Shown here one piece after another: positions 55,892 through 62,521 of a DNA stretch of 64,000 nucleotides (positions are counted from its first letter, which is position 1; the number at the start of each line of letters is the position of its first letter). Both the position numbers and the translations under genes were made by a program. This DNA is from Trueperella abortisuis. Lineage in GTDB: Bacteria; Actinomycetota; Actinomycetes; Actinomycetales; Actinomycetaceae. The notes below the pieces were generated by a model that saw nothing but the letters and a program-made list of their open reading frames with translations, was not told where the DNA came from and searched no databases. The stretch spans positions 62,001 through 126,000 of the forward strand of contig NZ_JAUSQL010000001.1 of NCBI RefSeq assembly GCF_030811095.1, written 5' to 3'.

Positions 55892-56935
55892 TCAGCTCAT
55901 TTCGTAGGTCATGCGCCTGGCGAAGTAGCGCTGTTGGATGACGGTCACTGCCACAATCAAGACCATGAGGAAAACAGCCATCGCCGCCGCCTCCCCAATC
56001 CGAGGCGAGGCGAACGCCGCGGTGTAGATGCGGGCCGCGATCACGTCCGTCGTACCACCGGGATAGCCGGGGTTGCCGTCCGTGAGCCCGTAGACGAGGT
56101 CGAAAATCTGGAAGGACGCGATGAACGATGTGACGGTGACGAAGAAGGTCGTGGGCCGCACCAGCGGCATCGTGATCGACCACAGCGTGCGCAAGGGGCC
56201 GGCGCCGTCGAGGGAGGCAGCCTCGTAGATGTCGCGCGGAATGGACTGGAGGGCCGCGAGGAAGAACAGGGAGATGTAGCCGACGTTCTGCCACACGTAG
56301 ACGAACGCCACCACCGGTAGCGCGGTCGTCTCGCTGGACAGCCACGACGCGCGCGTGCCGAGGACCTCGTTGATCAGCCCCGACGGCGCCAGCAGCCAGC
56401 TCCACACGATACCCAGCGCAAGCGGTGCGGCCACCCAGGGGATCACGTACATGATCTGCAAGACTCCGGAGCCGGGCAGCTTCCTGTTGAGCCCCACCGC
56501 GATGAGCAGGCCGAGAATGATCGCGGCCGGAATCGCAATGAGGGAGAAGACGACTGTCACCTTCACCGAATTCCAAAAACCGGGGGAGGAAAACATGGTC
56601 TCGTAATTGCTCAACCCGACGAACGTGGGCGGCGAGATGAGGTTCCAGTTGACGAACGAGATCGCGATGACCAGCACAATCGGAACCATGAGGAAGAATC
56701 CAACTCCGATGAAGGAGGGGATGAGCATGGTGTATGCGGTGGCAATTTCCTTGCGCTTGCGGGCGGTTCGGCGTGGCCGGGGCCCGGCGTCGAGGGTCGG
56801 GCTGGGCGTGCTCGCCAGACTGGTCTGGGCGCCGGGTCGGCTATCGGCCTGAGCGCCGGGTTGGGCGCCGGGTTGGGCGCCGGCCTGGCTACCGGCCTGG
56901 CTACCGGCCTGAGCGCCGGCTTTTTGTGCTGACAT
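55892..56935 (-). CDS. Sugar ABC transporter permease (MalF-like)
   Basis: 347 residues with six membrane helices from about residue 70 on. The EAA-loop is DIYEAASLDGAGPLRTLWSI. The N-terminus holds a low-complexity stretch of AGSQAG and AGAQPG units (about 5-35), an unusual extension made from short DNA repeats. It pairs with the MalG-like protein. GGAGGTGGTCCC precedes the ATG at 56935. Confidence 0.92.
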   Translation of the reverse strand: MSAQKAGAQAGSQAGSQAGAQPGAQPGAQADSRPGAQTSLASTPSPTLDAGPRPRRTARKRKEIATAYTMLIPSFIGVGFFLMVPIVLVIAISFVNWNLISPPTFVGLSNYETMFSSPGFWNSVKVTVVFSLIAIPAAIILGLLIAVGLNRKLPGSGVLQIMYVIPWVAAPLALGIVWSWLLAPSGLINEVLGTRASWLSSETTALPVVAFVYVWQNVGYISLFFLAALQSIPRDIYEAASLDGAGPLRTLWSITMPLVRPTTFFVTVTSFIASFQIFDLVYGLTDGNPGYPGGTTDVIAARIYTAAFASPRIGEAAAMAVFLMVLIVAVTVIQQRYFARRMTYEMS

Positions 56936-57007
56936 GGGACCACCTCCTGCCGATAGACTAGATCAATGAGCGCCCGTGCGCCTATATGGGTCGTCCGACA
57001 CTTCACG

Positions 57008-57104
57008 TGAGGATTTGGTCCACCTCCCGACAGTTCTTTTGAATATACCGACTGTCGGTTCATATATGGGCCTGGTAGGGCTCAGATTCATGTTTTGTGT
57101 CGGG
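57008..57104 (+). repeat. Dispersed repeat, copy 2
   Basis: Core from CGACAGTTCTTTTG to TTTTGTGTCGGG, with ends CGACA/TGTCG inverted and a central perfect palindrome ACCGACTGTCGGT. Similarity to copy 4 extends through AGGTGG-CCAAAT on the outer side. Orientation is opposite to copies 3 and 4. Confidence 0.85.
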
Positions 57105-57139
57105 CCGGGTACGCAGTGGCTCGGATGTTCCCGTGGTGG

Positions 57140-58009
57140 CTAAGGCCATTTGCGATAGTTCCGGCGTGCGATGATTCTTATCAGCGAGTCTTTCGTGTTC
57201 TCCCAGTCGTGCCATATCTGCCGGTAGCTAAGGCGGGTGACCTCAAAACCCATTTCTTTGAGGAGGAGGTCCCGTTGTCTGTCTCGGGCAAAGGCGTCTT
57301 CACCCGCATGATGGGCCACGGAGTCGCACTCGAGAATCCATGAGTTCCCAACGAGCATGTCCACGTACCAGCCAGGTACGGGGGAGAACTGCTGAACCAC
57401 CTTAAGACCGCGATTGCGCAGGAAATGAGCCACCCGGGTTTCACTGCCTGACTGAGAGGTCGTCTGAAGATTTCTTAGACGGCGCGCCCGGCTCTTGGGG
57501 ATCGAGCTCAACAGGTACTTGGCATCGGAGACGGACATCTTGCCAAGGTTCAGTGCTGACTCGATGACGATCAAAGCCTCCTCCGGGCTATGGAATCGGG
57601 CCGCGTGCTCGACAGCTCGTTTCACGTCTACAACGAGCTCGTTCTTGCTGCCAAAATCGCGGTGGATGATCGGCTCGATCCGACCATTCGTGGCGTTTCG
57701 GATTCTCCCGGCAATCTTGTCAACCGACTCCCAATTGTTGGCTACAAGGTGAATCGTCTGATTCGTTTGGGGTGGCACCCAGAGCTCATGAACTTTACAT
57801 GCGGATAGGCATCCCACTCGAGTGTTGCCGGTAGCCGCAAGCTTAACGAGTGGATCCGCGCCTTGCCAGGCATACCAGCCGCGGCTTACATGGAAGAGCT
57901 CTCCCTTGGCCTGTAACTGCGCAATGCGATGCCCGTTTATGCCGGCTTGTTCTAGCTCCGCGCGGGAGATCACTCCGTTCCACATGCATCCACGGTGGCA
58001 GAGTTCCAC
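57140..58009 (-). CDS. AbiEi-like winged-helix protein with DUF559/Vsr-like nuclease domain
   Basis: 289 residues. The N-terminal part has VISRAELEQAGINGHRIAQL and FHVSRGWYAWQGA, like the AbiEi antitoxin winged helix. The C-terminal part has WYVDMLVGNSWILECDSVAH, AGEDAFARDRQRDLLLKEMG and FEVTRLSYRQIW, the DUF559/Vsr-like nuclease fold with catalytic Asp and Glu-containing strands. Proteins of this build are common in actinobacteria, often near mobile DNA; no AbiEii toxin is next to it. An internal ATG at 57985 is an alternative start. Inverted copies of the repeat flank it. Confidence 0.8.
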   Translation of the reverse strand: MELCHRGCMWNGVISRAELEQAGINGHRIAQLQAKGELFHVSRGWYAWQGADPLVKLAATGNTRVGCLSACKVHELWVPPQTNQTIHLVANNWESVDKIAGRIRNATNGRIEPIIHRDFGSKNELVVDVKRAVEHAARFHSPEEALIVIESALNLGKMSVSDAKYLLSSIPKSRARRLRNLQTTSQSGSETRVAHFLRNRGLKVVQQFSPVPGWYVDMLVGNSWILECDSVAHHAGEDAFARDRQRDLLLKEMGFEVTRLSYRQIWHDWENTKDSLIRIIARRNYRKWP

Positions 58010-58117
58010 GCGGACTGCGTGCGGCTGATGGCCAATTGTGGATAGCCGTAGCGTTTTGAAGAGTGTGGATAGTTAGAACTGAAGGCAAATGAGGCTCTGC
58101 GGCTTTTTGTCCGTCAG

Positions 58118-58198
58118 CCCGACATAAAACATGAATCTGAGCCTGACCAGGCCCGTATATGAACCGGCAGTCGGTATATTCAAGAGAACTGTCGCGAG
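58118..58198 (-). repeat. Dispersed repeat, copy 3
   Basis: Reads CCGACATAAAACATGAATC on the plus strand and ends GAACTGTCGCGAG. Nearly identical to copy 4 over 80 bp and in the same orientation. The two bracket the DUF4258 gene pair. Confidence 0.9.
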
Positions 58199-58229
58199 GC
58201 AGGATCCTCGGAACTGCCGGAGTTGCCCA

Positions 58230-59111
58230 CTACGGAACGAAGTGAAAGGAGAGGCCGTTGAAAACCATCGCGTGGGTGTCATCCATAGTGACGGCTTGCA
58301 TGCCGTAACGGCTATTCGCACTCATGAAGGAATAACCCTGGCCAGCACCTCCGCCTGGGCCGAATACGCGGATATTCACTGTAGAAATAAAGTGATCGTC
58401 AAAGAATAGGTCATCTGGTTGTTGAGTTGCCGATAATGTGACATAGCAGGAGCCTGCGTTCCGGGTCGTCGTACATGCAAGGGCGACTTCTTCGCCGTCG
58501 TTCAGCTGTTCAGCGAAAGCTAGCAAATCATGCCATTGCGCATCGTGAATCGTCACTGGATACTGCTGCTCGACCGGAGTGTGTACAACTAGCCGATCAC
58601 GTGTGATGGTGACCGCAGGGTGAATAGAGTATTTGAAACTGAAATCTTGAGCGCCGAAGGTGCAGTAGCCAGCACAATCCGTCGATTCATTAATGATCCT
58701 GGCTAGGCATTGGAGTTGCTCACGATCAACTAGTAGACCGGTACTGTCCTCGATAGTTTCACGTTGATCGCTCAAGAAAGTAACAAAGAGGTAGAGTTTG
58801 CCGCATTCGGGGCACACGCTGAGTCGTAGGTCAACGTGCGCTTCCCAGATGTTTAAAACGTCCAGATCCTGCAGGGACGTGCAGTGGTGGTGACTGTCCA
58901 GCTCTTGTGACGGCTGCTGAGCGTGAACACCGTGAATTCTTTGCGACCAAGAGGTGATAGTAGCCGCCATGATAGATACTTCCTCATGCGAAAGCACCGA
59001 GCATGCATGCTTGTGCAGTCCCGTTTTCGAAACATGGGTAATGCTCAGCATTGTGGCCGCTACTTGTTGGTCGTAATAAGGGTCAAATCTGAATTGTAAA
59101 GAAGACGTCAT
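58230..59111 (-). CDS. Protein of unknown function coupled to a DUF4258 protein
   Basis: 293 residues, no signal peptide, and no family I recognise. It has a His-rich segment near residue 75 (SHHHC), a possible zinc pair SVCPECGKLY near 99-108, a Cys-pair DCAGYC, and a Gly-rich GPGGGAGQGYSFMS near 255-268. Its ATG overlaps the stop of the upstream DUF4258 gene by 4 bp. By analogy with toxin-immunity order it could be an immunity or antitoxin partner, or a processing factor; this is inference. Lower GC than core genes. Confidence 0.6.
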   Translation of the reverse strand: MTSSLQFRFDPYYDQQVAATMLSITHVSKTGLHKHACSVLSHEEVSIMAATITSWSQRIHGVHAQQPSQELDSHHHCTSLQDLDVLNIWEAHVDLRLSVCPECGKLYLFVTFLSDQRETIEDSTGLLVDREQLQCLARIINESTDCAGYCTFGAQDFSFKYSIHPAVTITRDRLVVHTPVEQQYPVTIHDAQWHDLLAFAEQLNDGEEVALACTTTRNAGSCYVTLSATQQPDDLFFDDHFISTVNIRVFGPGGGAGQGYSFMSANSRYGMQAVTMDDTHAMVFNGLSFHFVP

Positions 59112-59554
59112 AGCAGTCTCACCTCTAATCGATCGACATCCATACCGAACTCGGGCGACCAGTCATGACAGTCTTGACGATCTTGCCAGTGGTAGCAACA
59201 TGAATACCGTTTTCCTGAAACCAAAGCTGTTCTCACCTGAGAAGTACTCACATTTCGCTCCGACATTCGAGCTATTGCATGGCGAGAGAGGGCGAACCCT
59301 GCGATCGATACGTTGCCTCCTCCATGTTCCATGCACATACGAGAGATACATGCTTGAGGGAGAATAGATGGAGCGTTATCTGGGAATGCAGGAGCCAGAG
59401 ACGGATCATCATCTGCTATCAAAGTGACGAGCTTCGAAGTCTCTGAATGCTGTGCGGCATATCCCTTGCCAAGTGATTCGTATAATGCGGGTGAGAAGGG
59501 AAGTAGTGTATAAACAAGCGAAAATGCCAGTATTTTGAAGTAGATATTCCGCAT
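59108..59554 (-). CDS. Exported protein with DUF4258-like toxin domain
   Basis: 148 residues. A hydrophobic N-terminus (about 6-24, KILAFSLVYTLLPFSPALY) looks like a signal peptide or membrane anchor. Residues about 87-148 contain FALSRHAIARMSERNVSTSQ and VRTALVSGK, the His-xxxRMxER pattern of DUF4258, a fold found in predicted RNase toxins. Several Cys follow (CCYHW, QDCHD). AAAAGGAG lies upstream of the ATG. It is coupled to the next gene and lies between two direct copies of the dispersed repeat. Confidence 0.65.
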   Translation of the reverse strand: MRNIYFKILAFSLVYTLLPFSPALYESLGKGYAAQHSETSKLVTLIADDDPSLAPAFPDNAPSILPQACISRMCMEHGGGNVSIAGFALSRHAIARMSERNVSTSQVRTALVSGKRYSCCYHWQDRQDCHDWSPEFGMDVDRLEVRLL

Positions 59555-59798
59555 GGATTATCGTGCTCCTTTTCACATAAGTTTTCGCATCGTAGATCTC
59601 GAATGACCGAAACTGACAACACAAAACTAGCAGTGCGTCTATGTTATCTAACAGTAAAGAGGTTTTCGGTGTCACTCTTGCGCCGTTGCAGTATTCTGAT
59701 CGGCGTATCCTTCGCGTTTTCCAGTTGTTTGCAATTAGGTGGATTGTGGGTTTTCAAGCTTCACTCGGGAAACAACTTCACCACGTCTAGGCTGGCAG
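59555..59798. other. AT-rich upstream region of the DUF4258 pair
   Basis: 244 bp, much more AT-rich than the core. It probably holds the promoter for the reverse-strand pair. A forward frame at 59603 runs into the repeat but shows no family features, so I do not call a gene. Confidence 0.45.
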
Positions 59799-59908
59799 CC
59801 GACATAAAACATGAATCTGAGCCCTACCAGGCCCGTATATGAACCGGCAGTCGGTATATTCAAAAGAACTGTCGCGAGGTGGGCCAAATTCTCAAGAGAA
59901 CTGTCGGA
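59799..59908 (-). repeat. Dispersed repeat, copy 4 with extra end
   Basis: Same orientation and nearly identical to copy 3 up to GTCGCGAGG; beyond that it matches copy 2's outer flank. A second AAGAGAACTGTCGGA unit follows about 20 bp on (59893-59908), so the end motif is doubled. Confidence 0.85.
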
Positions 59909-59931
59909 CCACGGGCTTCTGAGTCGAACAC

Positions 59932-60393
59932 CTAGCGGAAGACCGCGCCCGTGCGCTGGTTGGTCCACGTGATGAGGTAGCGCGCGTCGTAGGCGCGCGA
60001 GCACCGCGGGCACGATCCGGTTCGCCCCCGCCGCTGGCGCTCGAAGCGGTGCCCGTTCGGGCACACCCCAACCCATAGTGGCGGCGCCGCCGGCCAGCTC
60101 GGATCCACCTTGACCCGCCCGTCCCCGCCGATCGTCAGGCACGTGGTGCGCCACACCGCGTCGTGCCCATGCCCTTCCCCGACCAGTGCGTGCGCCACCT
60201 CGTGTAGCACAAGCAGGCGGACCTGTTCGGCGTCGTACAGCTCGAGCAACGGGCCGGAGAGCGAGATGACGCGCTGGGCGTGGCTGGTGTAGCCGGCGCG
60301 GCGCTTGGCGCGGTCGATCGCGAGTTCCCACTCGCGCAGGCCGTGCGCATCCATGAGACCCCGGGCGAGGCTGTGAGCACGGGTAATGTCCAT
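59932..60393 (-). CDS. SprT-like zinc-metalloprotease domain protein
   Basis: 153 residues. The zinc protease motif HEVAHALVGEGHGHDAVW (HExxH with a later His) is near residues 64-78, and a C-terminal zinc ribbon has VCPNGHRF and GSCPRCSRAY. SprT/Spartan proteins in eukaryotes cut DNA-protein crosslinks; the bacterial role is not firmly known. I chose the ATG at 60393 (MDITRAHSLARGLM) because upstream codons in frame show no family features. Confidence 0.9.
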   Translation of the reverse strand: MDITRAHSLARGLMDAHGLREWELAIDRAKRRAGYTSHAQRVISLSGPLLELYDAEQVRLLVLHEVAHALVGEGHGHDAVWRTTCLTIGGDGRVKVDPSWPAAPPLWVGVCPNGHRFERQRRGRTGSCPRCSRAYDARYLITWTNQRTGAVFR

Positions 60394-60471
60394 GTCGTGA
60401 TTGTACTGCCCGGCCGGCGCCCTTTCGGGTGTCCGCACCGTCGCTGGCTCATGTGCGCTACCGTTGGGGGT

Positions 60472-61578
60472 ATGGAGCACGAGGTCGATGTTGTCGTGAT
60501 CGGTGCCGGCCAGGCCGGGCTCGTCGCCGCGCATGAACTTCAGCGCCGGGGCGTGGTCGGATATGCGGCGTCGTCGTTGCCGTCTGCGCAGGCGAGGGCC
60601 TCGTTCGTGGTTCTCGACGCCGAGGCCGGCCCGGGCGGAGCGTGGCGCCACCGCTGGGATGGGCTGACGATGAAGACGGTCAACCACATCGCCGAGTTGC
60701 CCGGTCTGCACGCGCGGCCAACCGACGGCGAAGAGCGCGCCTCGGCCTACGTCGCAGACTATTTCGGCGAGTACGAGGATGCCTTCGATCTTCCCGTTTT
60801 CCGCCCGGTCAGGGTCCGTTCTGTTCACGACGACGGTGCCCGGCTCCGCGTCCGCACGAGCGTTGGGGACTTCTTGGCGCGCGTCGTGATGAATTGTACG
60901 GGCACGTGGGAGGCGCCATTCATCCCCTGGTACCCAGGCCAGCAGCTGTTCCGCGGCATTCAGATTCATACCCACGATTACAAGGACCCGGACCTGTTTT
61001 GGCGCAAGCGCACGCTGGTCGTGGGCGGGGGGATCTCGGCGCTCGATCACCTGGATGAGGTTTCGCGCGTGACCAAGCACGTCTTTTGGGCCACCCGCAC
61101 GCCTCCGCGCTGGCGCGACCCTGACGATTTCTCGGTCGGCCCGGCTGCGGGCGGGCTGACGGCGGAGGCTGGGCGCGCGATCGAATCCAGGGTGCGGGCG
61201 CGGACGACGGCGGGGTTGCGACCGTTGCCGGTGGTGGCGGAGACGGGCTTGCCGTTGAATGAGCGCGTGCGGGACCTGGCAAGGCGCGGGCTTTTGAATC
61301 GCCGCGAGATGTTCGATCGCCTGGATCGCCACGGCGTGTGGTGGGGTGAGGATTACCTCGACCTGGATGCCATCATTTGGGCCACCGGTTTTCGTGCAAA
61401 CCTGCGCCATTTGGCCCCTCTTCACCTGCGTGAACGTGGGGGCGGGATCGTCATGGATGGCTCGCGGGTGGCGAAGGAGCCGCGCGTGTACCTGCTCGGG
61501 TATGGTGCCTCGGCGTCGACGATCGGGGCGAGGCGTGACGCGCGGATCGCGGTGGCGCAGATAGTGGCGGGGCTCTAG
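60472..61578 (+). CDS. Flavin-containing monooxygenase-like oxidoreductase
   Basis: 368 residues. The FAD site GAGQAGLVAAHEL is at residues 11-23, the FMO-type GGAWRHRWDGL follows near 55, the NAD(P)H site is VVGGGISALDHLDEV near 186, and a C-terminal ATGFRAN motif near 305 is typical of BVMO/FMO enzymes. It probably oxidises a small organic substrate with NADPH. GTTGGGGGT precedes the ATG. The substrate is unknown. Confidence 0.9.
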   Translation: MEHEVDVVVIGAGQAGLVAAHELQRRGVVGYAASSLPSAQARASFVVLDAEAGPGGAWRHRWDGLTMKTVNHIAELPGLHARPTDGEERASAYVADYFGEYEDAFDLPVFRPVRVRSVHDDGARLRVRTSVGDFLARVVMNCTGTWEAPFIPWYPGQQLFRGIQIHTHDYKDPDLFWRKRTLVVGGGISALDHLDEVSRVTKHVFWATRTPPRWRDPDDFSVGPAAGGLTAEAGRAIESRVRARTTAGLRPLPVVAETGLPLNERVRDLARRGLLNRREMFDRLDRHGVWWGEDYLDLDAIIWATGFRANLRHLAPLHLRERGGGIVMDGSRVAKEPRVYLLGYGASASTIGARRDARIAVAQIVAGL

Positions 61579-61647
61579 CGTGGGCAGGCGTCGGGGTCGG
61601 CGGCTGGGCTGGGGCGGCCTGCGGTAAGGTGTGTGAGGAGGAGGATC

Positions 61648-62340
61648 ATGGCTTCACACACAGACCTTGTTGCCCGCATTGGCGAGGCGGGTGCAGTCCC
61701 AGCGAATAGGCCGGTTGATCGCGCGCGTCGGATCGTGACGGCGTTGACGATCGGGGCCTTCCTCGCCACGATCGTCGCGCTGTTGTGGTTGTTGGGTTAC
61801 CTGAGTCCGGCGAAGATGATGATTGCGGCGATCCCGTCGGTGATCTTGCTGGCGGCCTTCGTGGTGGTGTGGCGCGTGATGCGCGACGAGCGTGGAGGTG
61901 AGCCGATCCCCGTCATTGCCCGGACGCTGGCGACGTCGGAGAGCCCGTACTCGCGCTACATCAAGAAGGGTGTGAACAAGGGGTTGCTTGTGCCGGTTGT
62001 GGTTCAGCCGGTTGAGGGCGAACCGTTCCGCTCGGTCATCTTGCTAAGAGAGACGGGCGGCGTGCAGGTGGAGGAGCCGGAGGTCGGGACCTTGCTGGCG
62101 CTGTGTCAGGTGGAGCGCGGCATGGGCGAGCTGGCGAACATCGACGAGGTCACCCCGGAGCAGGAGGCTTTGCGTGAGCGCTTGGCCCGTCATCCTCGTC
62201 AGCTGTCGAATCGCGCCCCGGCCTTGCCGATGCGCCGCGGGAGTCTGGAGCGGGTTCCGGCGAGCGCGGCCGCCGAGTGGTGGGGTTCCCTTGGCGCCGG
62301 TGTGGCGATCGTGTTTGCTTACATTTGGGTGATCTATTAG
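61648..62340 (+). CDS. Membrane protein of unknown function
   Basis: 230 residues. Three hydrophobic segments lie at about 34-53, 59-80 and 210-228. Between the second and third is a soluble domain of about 125 residues with GEPIPVIARTLATSESPYSR and VQPVEGEPFRSVILLRE. I recognise no family. GAGGAGGATC precedes the ATG at 61648. It follows the monooxygenase gene on the same strand after 69 bp. Confidence 0.65.
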   Translation: MASHTDLVARIGEAGAVPANRPVDRARRIVTALTIGAFLATIVALLWLLGYLSPAKMMIAAIPSVILLAAFVVVWRVMRDERGGEPIPVIARTLATSESPYSRYIKKGVNKGLLVPVVVQPVEGEPFRSVILLRETGGVQVEEPEVGTLLALCQVERGMGELANIDEVTPEQEALRERLARHPRQLSNRAPALPMRRGSLERVPASAAAEWWGSLGAGVAIVFAYIWVIY

Positions 62341-62376
62341 GGAGGTCGCCGAGGGGTGAGGGAGGTCGCCGAGGGG
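62340..62376. repeat. Two 17-bp direct repeats after the membrane protein gene
   Basis: GGGAGGTCGCCGAGGGG at 62340-62356 recurs at 62360-62376, separated by 3 bases. The first unit begins on the stop codon of the membrane protein gene. Confidence 0.7.
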
Positions 62377-62386
62377 CGGCCGGCAT

Positions 62387-62449
62387 AAGTCGTGAGCATG
62401 TGGTCCACAAGGCCCATTTTCGCGACGAAAGTCCTCAGATTCACGACTT
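62387..62449. repeat. Dispersed inverted-repeat element, copy 2
   Basis: Ends AAGTCGTGA (62387-62395) and TCACGACTT (62441-62449) are perfect inverted repeats. On the reverse strand the first 36 bases match the element at 15971-16037 at 28 positions, including GTGAATCTGAG and TTTCGTCG. Like that copy, it sits between convergent genes. Confidence 0.65.
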
Positions 62450-62521
62450 GGCTCGGCTGGCCGGGCTAGGGGCCGGTGGACCGGGCCAGGGGCCGGGCCC
62501 TGTGGGGCAGAAGGGCCGGGC

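Noticed and set aside
59603..59842. 79-residue forward frame with a hydrophobic stretch
   Set aside because: It ends inside the dispersed repeat, lacks a good ribosome site, and lies in the likely promoter region of the reverse-strand pair.
60394..61425. Long N-terminal extension of the SprT-like protein
   Set aside because: It is an antisense shadow of the flavin monooxygenase gene.
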